64,000 nucleotides of DNA from the NCBI GenBank assembly GCA_020137815.1, contig CM035360.1, positions 696,682-760,681 of the forward strand, in the 5' to 3' direction. This DNA is from Hormiphora californensis (lineage: Eukaryota; Ctenophora; Tentaculata; Cydippida; Pleurobrachiidae). The notes beneath the pieces were generated by a model. The model was not told where the DNA came from and did no database searches. It saw only the letters and a program-made list of their open reading frames with translations. The stretch's first letter is position 1, and each line of letters begins with the position of its first letter. This document shows positions 33,601 to 45,577 of this stretch, piece after piece. A program made the position numbers and the translations under genes.

Positions 33601-36040
33601 AGTTCCCCTCTCTCTAACACCCACCTCATTTTCAGGATCCAGTTCCCTGATGTCACCCAAACTACGGGTGTTAGGCGGAGTGCAGTTATGTTATCAGGGG
33701 CATTCTACTCCGTTATAGAGGCCAAAAGACTCCTGATGGAACAACTACCAATCTTTCTGATGTTCGATGTGAAACAAGACACCTCCTTTGTTAATGATAC
33801 AAGTATGTAAGGGGGCTCCTATTATATAGCTGTCCCCGACAATATTTTCCTGATTTTTTTTTTTTGAGAAAAAAAAATCCCTAATCTTGTATTTACCACT
33901 CTCTCCCTCCCTCTATCTCTTCCTGTCTCCCCTATAAACCTCCCTCTCTGCCAGGATTCCTGACCCACATTATGGAGAAACACGGTGTGTACGTGTCAAT
34001 TAAACCCAAACCAAAGCAATGTTGTTGGACGGTGGTGTTGAAAACCCGAGAGTGCAATACCCCTAATCTGTACTCTGCAAGGACGGATCTGATTGCTGAG
34101 ATGGAGTTGGCCAGCCCTAATAATCTGTCACCCTGGCAGTCACTCAGCTCCTCAAGGGTAACTACTAGTTACTAGTTACTAGTTACTAGTTACTAGTTAC
34201 TAACTAACTAAGTTACTAGTTACTAACTAACTAAGTTACTACTAGGGTGTGACGGTGGGTAAGAAGGGGTTGTTCAAACCGTCAGGGGAGAGAAAGTTGG
34301 GCAAAGCAAAGGGTGTAATGAGAATGGATACTGGGGTGGGTGATATAAAGGGTGGGTGAAAGGGATGCGGGTTATTAGGTAGAGATATTGGGTTGTTGTT
34401 TGATTTAACCGAGTGTTCCCCCTTTTTAGAATTCTCCTACATCACCCCAAGGAGATACTGACGAACTGACCAAATCTCTCGCTCAACTGTAAGTGAACTA
34501 GCTTGTTGTTGATAGTCGTCCGATAATCAGAAAGTGAAATGTTAAACTCAAACGATGGTTGAAATTCAGATTTTCCTCGAACGGTAACTTTTTAGAGCTA
34601 ATTACAAAACCGTCCTCTTTCTGCAGGCTGTCTCCATTGAGTTCCAAGCAGCGACCTCTCATTATGGTAAGATTTATAGTTTTTACTTTTCACAATCACT
34701 GATTCGGAGTGAATAATTCCTCGTAGCTGAATTCTGACTAGGCGCGCATAGTTGTAAGGCGCGGGGTGAGAGAGTTGGAGTGCTCCGCGCGCTCATGTGT
34801 CGCTAAGAGATTGTCACGTGACTTTGTCAAAGTGTACAATCATACATTGTGTACTTAGTGTACAATACAATCACAGGAATCTGTAATAACTTTCTGTTTT
34901 GTTTCAGGAGAACGATTACAAGGAGAAACAGCTGCTAGCTTTTAACGGTTAGTTCAACATCCCTCTATGCTCTGTCTGGCGCCGCGACCCATCTGAGAGC
35001 ACTGAGAATCAAATGGGGTATGGCGCCGCCATACAGTCTATCCTCGGTCTATCCTCGGTTATCGCTACCCCAATTAAACCCCATACATTAAATCATCGAC
35101 TGTTCTCTTTCAGCTCTGGCCTCTGTTTTCTGCTATTTTACTACCCCTTTCTATTGACTTTTCGCCTTTCAGCCCTAATTGAGCCAGATTTCTCTATTTC
35201 TCGGAACCCAACTGACGTCTGGTCAGGGTTTGGGTTCTCTCGATCCATGCCCGCCAATATGTGGAGTCTGGAGGAGAGAGAGCAGCTGCACCGAGCAGGC
35301 CAACAGGACCAAACCAATAACTTGGAGTTACTGAGTGATTCGCCTTCCACTGATTTACCAACTCTGCTTAGCAAACATGGGTAGGTTTTAGGAGCTCTCT
35401 ATTTTTATTTAATTAGTTGTAGATAAACCGAACCGATAAGAAAGGATTAGACTTCTAACAAGGAGACCTATAAAGTATTTAGTAAGCTGAAGGCTTATTA
35501 TATTCTACACTGAGGTCAATTCTTGACAACACCAGTAAATTGAAGCATCCCTTTACCAGTATCCCAATTGTTTCTATGACAACCATGTCCCTCCCCAGGC
35601 TATCCCAGTACCTAGGGTTGTTCCAAGCCCATGAAGTGGATTTCCAGACCTTCCTGACTCTAAATGATGATGACCTGAGGGAACTGGGGATCTCATCATT
35701 TGGAGCAAAGAAGAAACTTGTCGCTGCAATACAAGGTGACTATATTCCAGGAACCGACCGAAACAAGTAAACAACCAATCAGAACTCGTTATTTACGTCA
35801 CGTGACTGGTTATCAGCCAATCAGGGACCGGTATTTCCTGATTCGGTCTGTTCCTGCTATATTCAATGTTTCAGGGAGCTCAACATAACAGCTTCCATTA
35901 CTACATTGTTTCGATTTTATCTTAGTCATTCAGTTGCAGTAGTATTTGTAGGCTATCGGTCCTAACCCATTTACATTCTTTCAGAGGAAGCAAGACTGCA
36001 CGACCAGCAGAATATCTTTAACGCTAGTAACCGCTGGTAA
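25969..36040 (+). CDS. Bicaudal-C-like RNA-binding protein (KH domains, SAM)
   Basis: Proposed 5' exons: 25969-26023, 26182-26227, 26335-26414, 26670-26701. Well supported exons: 29324-29408, 31026-31153, 31295-31417, 31632-31742, 32091-32200, 33636-33802, 33955-34157, 34430-34488, 34627-34666, 34908-34947, 35173-35380, 35599-35735, 35985-36040; all phases agree. The core gives a GRGG-type KH (NRITLKMDIS, then TNCHIHFPDSNR and EKSNQV), a KH-like second unit, a KH with GKNR in place of GxxG, a KH-like unit (VYVSIKPKPKQ), the TWSG-like DVWSGFGFSRSMPA motif and a C-terminal SAM domain (FQTFLTLNDDDLRELGISSFGAKK). Bicaudal-C binds and silences mRNAs; its SAM polymerises. The usual first KH-like unit was not found between 26702 and 29323, and linkage of the 5' exons is inferred from phase only. 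Confidence 0.88.
26441..26590 (+). repeat. About 42-bp tandem repeat carrying an in-frame stop
   Basis: Four units starting GCCACCCAATATAAATAACC at 26441, 26484, 26524 and 26567. If the donor at 26415 is skipped, the frame ends at the TAA in the first unit, so the array duplicates a potential alternative stop. Confidence 0.85.
26702..26850 (+). repeat. CACGTG/CArG repeat array at the start of an intron
   Basis: Four units of about 33 bp with TCACGTG and CCATATATGG (26724, 26756, 26791, 26826). The array begins at the donor GTAAGTGTG directly after exon 26670-26701. CCATATATGG fits the CC(A/T)6GG consensus of SRF/MADS proteins, and CACGTG the bHLH E-box; binding is untested. Confidence 0.85.
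27180..27440 (+). other. GC/CpG-rich block with open frames, unresolved
   Basis: Rich in CGAGAGAG and CpG compared with its AT-rich surroundings and open in two plus frames for about 240 bp, ending in (CT)n. It could be an alternative promoter/first exon of the Bicaudal-C-like gene or an expanded GA-rich repeat. No domain recognised. Confidence 0.3.
27441..29323. other. Intronic sequence upstream of the first secure KH exon
   Basis: Contains the third copy of the GCACTGGCAAGTGC motif (about 28309), two similar TTAATGCTTGCCCTTTT segments (28868 and 28975), a C run (29060-29074) and a (TTTTACTACTA)n tract (29238-29290). I searched for the missing first KH-like exon and saw none. Confidence 0.55.
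29455..30365 (+). repeat. About 41-bp C-rich minisatellite in a Bicaudal-C intron
   Basis: Roughly 22 units built on CCCCGCCTGCCCTGCCCATC and TCACTCCCACCCCGCACCC. Being stop-free, it yields Pro-rich frames over 350 codons long in two phases, which are not genes. Confidence 0.95.
30735..31058 (+). repeat. 70/77-bp tandem repeat carrying a splice acceptor and exon start
   Basis: Four copies of CTCTCCCCCAG/TGATGAACG, with exon starts at 30802, 30872, 30949 and 31026 (spacings 70, 77, 77). Each unit has the pyrimidine tract, the AG and 29-33 bases of the KH exon. Only the last copy continues into the full exon; use of an earlier acceptor would shift frame. Confidence 0.95.
31991..32092 (+). repeat. 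31-bp tandem repeat carrying a splice acceptor
   Basis: Acceptor-like TTCAG/CC sites end at 31997, 32028, 32059 and 32090 (about 31-bp period, unit TTACATTTCAGCCTCGTTAA plus ATGACGTTTCA). The last is the true acceptor of exon 32091-32200. Confidence 0.88.
32630..33427 (+). repeat. About 38-bp minisatellite (CGGCCGCCCCTGATCTCTCT...)
   Basis: About 21 nearly identical units of CGGCCGCCCCTGATCTCTCT plus ATAACGTGGTTCTATAAT in a Bicaudal-C intron. The low divergence suggests recent expansion. Confidence 0.95.
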
Positions 36041-38100
36041 CCATTGTAACCATGACAACAGCAGTGTGACCATAGCAACCCGGATATCACCACCAGACGT
36101 AATATGAGAGAGAGAAATGGACTCTGAAGTTTAGATGTGACAAAAGTGTTAATTTGAGTATAATAATAGTGTTAATGTTAAGTTGTGTTATTTATAATGT
36201 TAAATACAGACGCTGAGCATGTGTTAATGGTACTACTTGCAGTAGTAGTATGTATTATTGGCGACCTACAACTCTGGCTCATACAACTCTGATAGATTCA
36301 ATGAGCCATAGTTGTAGGTAATCTGCGTTATTTAGGTCTCGTTGGTTTAAGTGTGTTGGCCCTATTATGGTTTATTGCTGTTGAGTACCCCTTATTACTC
36401 AACAAGTTTACTGACAGTTAATATCTTGAACATTATATTAAAACTTGATAATTAGGGACATATACAACTTAATGACATAATATGAACTTTACCACAACCC
36501 TTCTAGGAGCACCCCATGACATATAATATTATTCAACTAACTATTTTAATAGGGACCAAATAGACTCAAGACCATTTTGACTGACAGAAAGAAAGAGCAC
36601 ACGAGATATTATTGAAGCCAGTTCACTGGAAAGGTGGCCCGCCCTCTTTCCGATACGGTGTGCTATTACTTTTAGCTATATTTTTTGGCCTAAATGTAAA
36701 TTATACAATATATCTGTAGTTGTTTTGTTTTACATTTCCATTTAGTTAACTATGAGAGCTGTTTCTCTTTTCACTCAACAGACACTGTTAGATTTCATGA
36801 CAGTGATTTGTCTGCTTCTTGATGGTGATCACCGGTGATCTGTCTGGTGGCCCCGAACAGACAACAACAGTGATATGTCTGGTCGCCCCGATAGTGGGCT
36901 CAGGGTCGGCCCCGCTAGATAAACGAACATTTAGACAGTGATCTGTTTTGATTCCCGATAGTGGGCTCAGATCTGTTAGAGCATTGGCTCAGATGGTGAT
37001 CTGTCTGGTGCAGGCCCCGTTTTGGCTCAGGGTCGGCTCCACTAGATAGATGAACATCTGGATTTTGGGCACAGGAAAGTTTAAATTTGAAGTTCCCCGG
37101 CCCTGAGACCCAACCCACACAAGATCCCGATCAATCGATATAATTTGTCATGGAAGATGGGATCTTTCATGACAAATGATAGTATCAGTATCTCTCTTTT
37201 GGTCATCCGGATGCATCCTTCATCCCCTTCTATAGTTTGTAGTCGATGATCTCTCTAGTTCCGTCAAAGTCAGTCTCCTACGATGAAAGTCTGATCCTTG
37301 AAGCCGCAGGACCGGGAAATTTCCGACGAAGTTCTCCCTTCTTTTCTAACAACAATCGGTACTGACAAATGGCGTCAAATACCGGAGACAGAAAGAGAAA
37401 GAGAAAGAGAGAGGGAGGGAGAGAGAGTAGGAGAGAGAGAGGGAGGGAGAGAGAGAGAGCGGGAGAGAGAGAGAAAGAGACAGAAAGATAAAGACTAAGA
37501 GAGAGGGAGGGAGAGAGAGTGGGAGAGATCGTGAGAGAGAGAGAAAATGACAAATTTGGGGAGCGGTTTAACGTTTTATCCTCTTGAAAGCTGTTTGTTC
37601 TACTTCTCCCTCTCTCAAGTCCTCTATTCGGTAATGAATAACAATTCATTGATCATGATCCTCTCAAACATGATAGTATCAATGATACCCCTCCCTCGAT
37701 TCAGTTGATCAATGATCTACTGTGATCGGCCCCTGCGCTGCAATTCACACAGTAGAAGCAAGAGTTTCCTAGTTTACAAATACCAAAGCATCTCTTGTCT
37801 GGCGGCGCCAGACCCCGTTTAACCGTTTTGATCGTCAAAATTTAAATGCAGTGCGCTCAGATCGAGGGTCCCCTTCCGAGCACCCTCCGAAGGGGAGTGC
37901 GAACCGCGATCGGAACACAAAGGGGCGCGACGTGCGCAAGTCGACGCCAGACAGAGCATATTGCTACCTTGGTACCATTGCTACCTGTCTGCTTCACAGT
38001 GTGCGAGCTCAATCTCGCTCGCGCTAGATGTCAAATCTTTCAATGTCACCAAACTGGTTGCCACCTGCATTGCTACTAGCAGCAGTAATACAATGGCAAC
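36041..38100. other. Region downstream of the Bicaudal-C-like gene, no gene seen
   Basis: Holds a hairpin with ACCTACAACTCTGGCTCA and inverse TGAGCCATAGTTGTAGGT (36262-36327), repeated GTGATCTGTCTGG/GGGCTCAGGGTCGGC segments (36800-37060), GA-rich tracts (37380-37540), and GGCGGCGCCAGAC at 37800 related to sequence in the foldback zone to the right. Confidence 0.6.
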
Positions 38101-38103
38101 CTC

Positions 38104-38802
38104 ATACGAGGCTTGGTGACATTGACACCTAGTGCGTGCGAGATCGAGGTCGCGCAGCGACCGAGATCGAGCTCGCACATAGGTGTCCGCTCCGCCCCCT
38201 AAAAAAGGGTCGTGTCTTTCAAGCCAAATTGCACGTGATCCACTGGACCGATTTGCATCCGGTTTGTCGCAAAAGACTACAAATTGGTCTTAGTTTACTG
38301 GAAAATACCCGAGAAGTTTGTCTGTCAACAGGAAGGGTGTCAAAATTGACACTGAAGTCAAATCTATAATCTGGCTTCCGAGCCTTTTTGCACCACTCCC
38401 AGACGATGTAGAATGAATTTGAGGGTATCAGAAGATAGGTTGAACTCTTGTGAGTACTGGAAAATACCCGGCGTTAATAGCTGATGCTAATTGTATCAAC
38501 ATATCTCCCAATATCTTCTAAATCGCATGGGCGTAGTGCAGAAACTCTCGGAAGCCATAATATAGGTTTGACTTCAGTGTCAATTTTGACCCACTTCCTG
38601 TTGACAGACAAACTTCTCGGGTATTTTCCAGTATATTAGGATCATTTGTAGTCTTTTGCGACAAACCGGATGCAAATCGGTCCAGTGGATCGCGTGCAAC
38701 ATCCCTTGAAAGAAACGACCCTTTTTGAGGCGGAGCAGACACCTGTGTGTGAGCTCAATCTTGGTCGCGCACGGTGTCTATGTCACCAAATACGAGGCCT
38801 GT
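38104..38802. repeat. Long inverted-repeat (foldback) element
   Basis: The left arm (about 38104-38390) and right arm (about 38525-38802) are inverted copies. Matching landmarks include TGGTGACAT-GACACC, CTCCGCC, AGGGTCG, TGCATCCGGTTTGTCGCAAAAG and TTGACTTCAGTGTCAATTTTG. Arms of about 280 bp around a 135-bp spacer are typical of a non-autonomous foldback DNA transposon; no transposase is present. Confidence 0.85.
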
Positions 38803-38997
38803 CTGGCGGCACCGACTTGTTGAGAAAGGGGTTACTCAAGAAGCACCAAACCGATCCAAGGGCACTGTCAAATTCAAAACCGAATCGGTGTTTGGCGCCA
38901 CCAGATAGGATTAGCATTGGCCATATAAATTGCCCTAGTTTTTACTTTTTGTTTCACTGAATCTTCACTGAGAAGGTTTCAGAAAACAAGCTCTATA

Positions 38998-39435
38998 GGG
39001 ATCCCTAATAAAGTTGTGACTTGTCACTGTAGTCTTGCGGAGGCGCGGTTGTGACTTGTCACCGCGTGTGCGCGTACCAAAACGCACGTGGTTCCCACTG
39101 CGCGTAGCTGCGGCGCGGTGTAAACCATGCGGTGACAAGTTACAATCGCGCATTTTGAAGCCGCGCCGCCACGGGAACCACATGTTTGGTGACAAGTCAC
39201 AACTTTATTAGGGATCCCTAATAAAGTTGTGACTTGTCACTGTAGTCTTGCGGAGGCGCGGTTGTGACTTGTCACCGCGTGTGCGCGTACCAAAACGCAC
39301 GTGGTTCCCACTGCGCGTAGCTGCGGCGCGGTGTAAACCATGCGGTGACAAGTTACAATCGCGCATTTTGAAAGCCGCGCCGCCACGGGAACCACTGTTT
39401 GGTGACAAGTCACAACTTTTATTAGGGGATCCCTA
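38998..39435. repeat. Two tandem MITE copies sharing a terminal inverted repeat
   Basis: GGGATCCCTAATAAAGTTGT (then GACTTGTCAC) begins each about 215-bp unit and its inverse ends it; the middle copy at about 39188-39240 serves both units. The two units are nearly identical. TATA flanks both outer ends, consistent with a TA-type target. The interior is GC-rich with no coding frame. Confidence 0.85.
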
Positions 39436-39679
39436 TATATACGTGATGAAATCTCACAAGAGGGAGGTCACCATTGCGTCATTTTTCTTAAATTAGGTAT
39501 GGGGAGGAATGATTGTAATATATAATAGGATCCCCTCCCTATGTATTTATCGGGGGGCGGTTACATCTAGTAGTTGGCTTAACGGAAAAAAATAAAAAAC
39601 AACAGTTTTTTAACGCACATCGTTCTCTCTGACTCTCTTATGACTCTCTCTAGACCCTCTCTATCCCCTGACTCTTCTC

Positions 39680-39823
<144 letters not shown>

Positions 39824-40751
39824 GATAAGTTGTTAGTAAAAACAGAGTTCTTTACAAATTATTAACTGCAGGTAGGTACTATAGGACCATTGAGAAGTGT
39901 CAATAATGTCAATATAGATGTCGATATAAAACAAAACAGTAACATAGTAGTGGTCTCCAATGGAATAAGAATTAAAACATTGCAGTGTTATTCATAACAA
40001 CCAACAACTAACCGCCCATTGTAAGTGGTACTAAAACAGTAACACCAATCATTGGTACTGCCCACTAGTAGACCAATCATATCAATCAGATAAAACTAAA
40101 ATTCAACCATTCAGGAATAGCTGGGACTATAAGACTAGTTAACAGGGGACCCTATAAGACTATAGTTAATGTTAATGTTATAAGGCTAGCTCTAGTTAAT
40201 GAGTGTCCGATGATACCAAAGAGCACACGACCTAGTAGAATGAAACAGAACCCCCTCCCCCAGGGCACTATAAGACTATGATGGTAATGTTACCAAAGCA
40301 ACACGGACCTAGTAGAATTGAAGCTGATCAGCAGCTCCGCGGCGGGGGAAGCTGCACTGGCGTGAGCTGTTTCCCCACGTGACATGTCACGTGACACAGA
40401 GCAGCAGAGTGCGCGTCACACAACACATATAGAGAGGGGTATAGTGCTCTCTGTCACGTGGTATTGTTAGAGAGAGTTCCCTTCTTAAATATATATTGGG
40501 GGACCATTAGGACTGGCAAGGGGGATCATTAGTCTGACTAACGTTGAACAGAGTTAGGGTTTCAATCAGTTAGATATAGTGCTAGTGACATGCCCCTTTA
40601 ATGAAACCTAAGGGAGGGGGAATTGAGAACTATTATATGGTGTAACATCAACTAAAAGCCGTTAATTCAAAATGAGAAGGAGTACACCGCCAGTACAGGA
40701 ACAGGTGAAAATGAGAAAACGGGAAGATAGAGGGCGAGACAGAGAGAGGGA

Positions 40752-40803
<52 letters not shown>

Positions 40804-40819
40804 AGAATTTTGTAGAATT

Positions 40820-41085
40820 ATGTTTAGTACTGGGTTAGTAGTCGCACTATCGAGCTCTAGACTACTAATAGTCCAGATACAAGGTATAATTAACAATTTC
40901 GGGGCAAAAAACAGTCTAACTTTCTTATCCTTCACCCCTTCCTGTCTCTCTTTCTCCCTATCTCTCTCTCTCTATCTATCTCTCTCTATCTCTCTCTCTC
41001 TTCATGTCTCTTTCGTCAACCAGACGGCAAGAAAAGAAAACAGTTTTTTACGGAATTCAATAGGGCACTGAAGCGTGCGAAGTAG
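40820..41085 (+). CDS. Possible two-exon small secreted basic peptide
   Basis: Exon 1 (40820-40883) encodes a signal-like start (MFSTGLVVALSS, RLLIVQIQ); GTATAA donor. Exon 2 (41024-41085, after a CT-rich tract and AACCAG) encodes GKKRKQFFTEFNRALKRAK and a stop. Phases match, giving 41 residues. There is no homology that I recognise and the model could be chance. Confidence 0.22.
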
Positions 41086-41207
41086 CCACATATTCAATAA
41101 ATATCACCTGCACGGACCCCCCATGACATAATATGAGGAGGGGACGAGACCCCCGCCGTCCCTTGAAAAACTCGGGGAGATCATTAACGAGCATGTGTCT
41201 TACTAGG

Positions 41208-41387
41208 ATGGCTGGTAACAACACATCTCTTTCCCTCTCCAGTCTCCCTGTGCTGGCCACTTACGGACTGACAATGGGCGGGACTTCAGTACTTACTATA
41301 CTATATAGTGTCCCCCTCCTGCTTATGAGTGTCACGGCTGATCAGCAAGCACAAGAAGAGGCTCCGAGGGGGGTACTCAGATTTTAA
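41208..41387 (+). CDS. Possible small membrane protein (59 aa)
   Basis: ATG 41208 follows a TTACTAG site. The frame has an N-glycosylation motif (NNTS), a long hydrophobic stretch (VLATYGLTMGGTSVL, SVPLLLMSV) and a polar tail to TAA. Not recognised; it may be chance. Confidence 0.22.
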   Translation: MAGNNTSLSLSSLPVLATYGLTMGGTSVLTILYSVPLLLMSVTADQQAQEEAPRGVLRF

Positions 41388-42262
41388 AAATGACGGAGGG
41401 AGGAGAGAGAGAGGGGGGGAGGAAAGAGAAGGGGGAGAGGAGAGAGAGAGAGAGGAAGGATAGGAGACAGTCTGTAAGGGGGACAGTCTATCCCACACGT
41501 GTTAGAATGAATTGGTGGGAACTATATAAGGTCTACTACACAGTAGTAAGAGAATATTAGGGCGGGGGCACTGAATAATATATTAGAAAATAGCATGAGG
41601 AACCTTCCAGCCCCTAACACTGACCCTCCCCTAGTAAAGGTCACGCGGCCATTTCTGGTGAAAATGGGCCCATTCTCAACAATATGGGCCCATTTTCGAT
41701 GGTATGGGCCCATAAAACGCCCATCCACACCCAAATGTAAAGGAGGGTTAGGACATATATAGCAACTGTAACTCCCATGGCCCTATACCTAGTCATGCTG
41801 CTTTGTACGTAACTCCAGGATCCTGCTGGCCTGTAGCCTATTGCCACTTAATCACATGAGGGACACCTCTAAAGACACATAAGGGGGGGCACTATATAAA
41901 GAGTATTGTCAAACTCCAGGGGATGGGGTGCTGCAGTTGCAACAGTTATGGATCTTTATATTTTATACGCCACACAGGCGCATGGCTTCTTCACAGGACC
42001 TATAATAAGGAGTTGATTAACCAGATCTAATTATATATAACCTAATAATTAAGGCGAATTATAATATATTGAGGAGATATTGAGGACTGTTTGCCTAGAA
42101 CCCCCTCAATGTACCCTCCCTTGGAGCCCCTCAATTATAGGGCTCGATGAGGATCTTATAGTGACTGAAGACAAGACCCCCCACCAAATTGAGGTCCATC
42201 ACTTTACAAGACTAATAATTGTACTTCAAATTACTAATGATACTTTCTTTCAGGCAATATAG

Positions 42263-42328
42263 ATTCGTGATATTAATGCGATTGTAAAATATAGATTCGT
42301 GATATTAATGCGATTGTAAAATATAATT
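42263..42328 (+). repeat. Two-copy tandem repeat (ATATAGATTCGTGATATTAA)
   Basis: A 38-bp unit repeated exactly twice. Confidence 0.85.
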
Positions 42329-44047
42329 TTTAGGCACTTAGAAGGTCCTAGAAGCGCACAAAGAAATCTACTGTCAGTGATTCTAGCAGAAGCACATGAC
42401 ACACTGAGATAGAAGGGCAATATAAAGAGGAAGGGGAGGGTAAAAAGTGGCTGAGAGAAAACTGCTAAAAGAATTCTGAAATCGACAGAGAAATCGGCAC
42501 AAAGAATCGAATCCTACTACTTGCATGAGTTACCATACTGCCCCGTTACCAATATTCAATATACCGTAGATCTAACAGACCGTTATACTAATGACCACAC
42601 TTCCGATCAGCTATCAAGCAGGCATTAATTGATCACTAATTGGGTCGCCATATGATCACATTTCAAAACAACTGATGTTTTGTGTTAGGGGTCTCACTGA
42701 TTGGGTTGCGAGTGTTTTTCTAAAAACAATAGATCTCGCTCCATGTTAACAGCCCAATTAGAAGCTGTTTTTAATGATCAGTGTCCATTGTGTCGCTTGT
42801 TTGCTTGCTATCAATCCGCGGAAATTCAGCAGAGAGACGGAGAGATAGAGACGGGGAGGCCGGGGATAGAGAGATAGAGAGAGAGAGTGAGAGAGAAAGC
42901 GAGGGGTTGAGATCTCATCATTTCTAGAATCTATTCCCCATTTTTCTCAACTTTAGAAAAAGAGGAAAATATTCTAGAAATTGATGAGTGGCTCCCTCCT
43001 CATACTCGAGACTCTGCAGCAGGATACATATAGCAGAAGAGTGCTAAAATAAAACAAAGACTTGAAACACCTACTACATAAGGGTCACCTCTCTCAAGTC
43101 TCAACCTCTCTCTCAACCTCACACTCTGTCATCTCACTGCAAATAAAACTAAGAGGAATGGTGGGGGACCTAGTGACTGACTTATATTTGTACCCCCCCC
43201 CCCCCCCCCTGGGGATGGGGAAGGAGCATGACATGTTGTTATTGCAATCATTCCCAAAACCATCCCCGTGCTCCTCCACATGATGCCCCCTCCTTGTTAA
43301 TTACTCTCCGACGCGTGCCCGTGTTTATACGTTAAAAAGGAGTTCCCCGCACCAATCCTATTGTTAGAGGGGTCATTCCCTCTCTTTCTCCCCCCCCCCC
43401 TCTCTTTCTCTATCTCTCTCTCTCCCCTCTTTCGTGCTCTCAGCCTCATTCAGTCCTTCCAATAGCTTTCCTGCCAAAAAAGGAGAGAGGGAGAGAGAGA
43501 TAGGAAGGTGGGTTTCATATCCGGTGATGAGCATTCCTTGTTGGATGAAGATCATCGTCCCCCCCCCCCTCCCGAAGGTCATCACCGAGTTTGGAGAGGG
43601 AACACAGCAGGTAGGAGAAGACAACAAAACACCGCGGGTACCATGGGTGAGATCGAGCTGAGAGGGTTAGAAGAAAGAGAGAGATAGAAGGAGAGAGAAT
43701 GAGAGATAGAAGGAGAGAGAAGGAGAGAGATGAGAGAGATAGAAGGAGAGAGAAGGAGAGAGAGAGATAGAAGGAGAGAGAATGAGAGATAGAAGGAGAG
43801 AGAAGGAGAGAGAGAGAGAGATAGAAGGAGAGAGAAGGAGAGAGAGAGAGAGAAGGAGAGAGATGAGAGAGAGAAGGAGAGAGATGAGAGAGAGAAGGAG
43901 AGAGCAAAAGGGAGAGCGAAAGGGAGAGATGAGAGAGCGGAATCTTCAATTTGTCACACACCAATTCACTATAACCCCCAGAATAGAAGGAATTGATGGG
44001 GTTCAAAGCGGGGACTACTTTCCTTTTAGTTTCAGAAAGACACCAAA

Positions 44048-44140
<93 letters not shown>

Positions 44141-45448
44141 GGAAAGAGAGAGATGATAAGTATTATTATCCTGCTGCTGTCTCGGCCGGGACAAGGTATC
44201 TGACGGATTTGTCAATATGGCCCGCGGCAACCGAATGAAAGTACGAGATAGAGAGGGAGGAAAAATTATAGAGAATCTAGAAGAAGAGATCTGTTTGAGT
44301 GCTATATTGATTTTAGTACAAATTATTATAGTCAATCTCTCTCTCAATAAAGTAGTGGGCTGCATTTTTAAAAGTGTCGACAAAATATGTAGGGGAGAGA
44401 TTGTGACTTAAACTATGGAGAGAGGATGGGAGAGATTGTTACTTTAACTAGGGAGAGAGAGGATGTCATGATCCATTAAGGTGCTTTTAGGGACAGCACT
44501 TAAAAAACCCTCTATCTCTTTCACACAACCTCTCTTCAATCTTCAAGAATCCGATTTAGGGTGCACTTCAATAATTATTGGGCTGGGATACCAGGTGGGG
44601 CTATTAATGCACAGACCACTAATAATCATTTTATTTAATGAAATAGTGCACAGGACTGGCCCCCTAAATACAACGTGCAGTGATAATGACTGATTTTCAG
44701 TGACACTGTCCAAATTAATTTTGGAGCTCTTCTTAATTCTCCTCGTCAAACTCCCCCTCTCTCTATCTTTCTCTCTTTATCCTTAATGCAAAACATTAAC
44801 TTTGCATCATAATTGGGGAGTAGCCGGTTTTTGGTTCGGTCTCTCTCTCTACCAGAGAGTGAGAGAAAGATAGAAAGATAGAGAGTGAGAACGCTATCCC
44901 TAATTAGTGAGCACATCGTTAGTAGAGAAGAAAAAGAGACAGAGAGACAGATAGGGAGGGATAGAGAGACAGATAGGCAGGGATGGAAAGAGAGGTTGAG
45001 TGATGCAGTGAGTGAGGGGAGGGCGAGAAATTTAGTTGCTGAGAAAAATATTTAAAATTCTCAGTTTAGTATGATCCGTGAAGTGAGTCATGAACTAGCG
45101 AGTTGTGTGAGAAACTGAGAAGATCTTGGTGAGGGGGGATCAAGCAAGGAGTCAGGAGATCTAGATCTTTGAGGGGGGATCAAGCAAGGAGGCCTGCAGA
45201 TCTAGATATTTTTAGGGGGGGGGGTAGGAGATTGAGATCTAGCAGGGATATCTTATTAGGAAATATGTAGATGGTGGTAGAAGATTAACATGAGATATAA
45301 ATCTAGAGTTTTGGGGAAGGGGAGATTTATAAGGAGTATATTTTTCGTAAGACACAACTGAGGAAGAGACCAGACACAATTCATACAGATCAGAGGTGCC
45401 CAAAGCGATAGGTGGGGAGAAAATGATAGAGTGATATATAGATAGATA

Positions 45449-45530
<82 letters not shown>

Positions 45531-45577
45531 AAGAAGGAGGAGGGCAAATGATAGATGTCCCGGTGTTTCTCTTTTAG
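42329..45577. other. GA-rich, gene-poor stretch
   Basis: Large (GA)n or GGAGAGA arrays at 43676-43935, 44048-44155 and 45450-45535. A short frame at 44217-44411 (64 codons) is not low-complexity in its second half but is unrecognised. A repeated AAGGAGGCCTG/GGGGGGATCAAGCAAGGA pair lies at 45130-45200. No supported gene. Confidence 0.5.
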
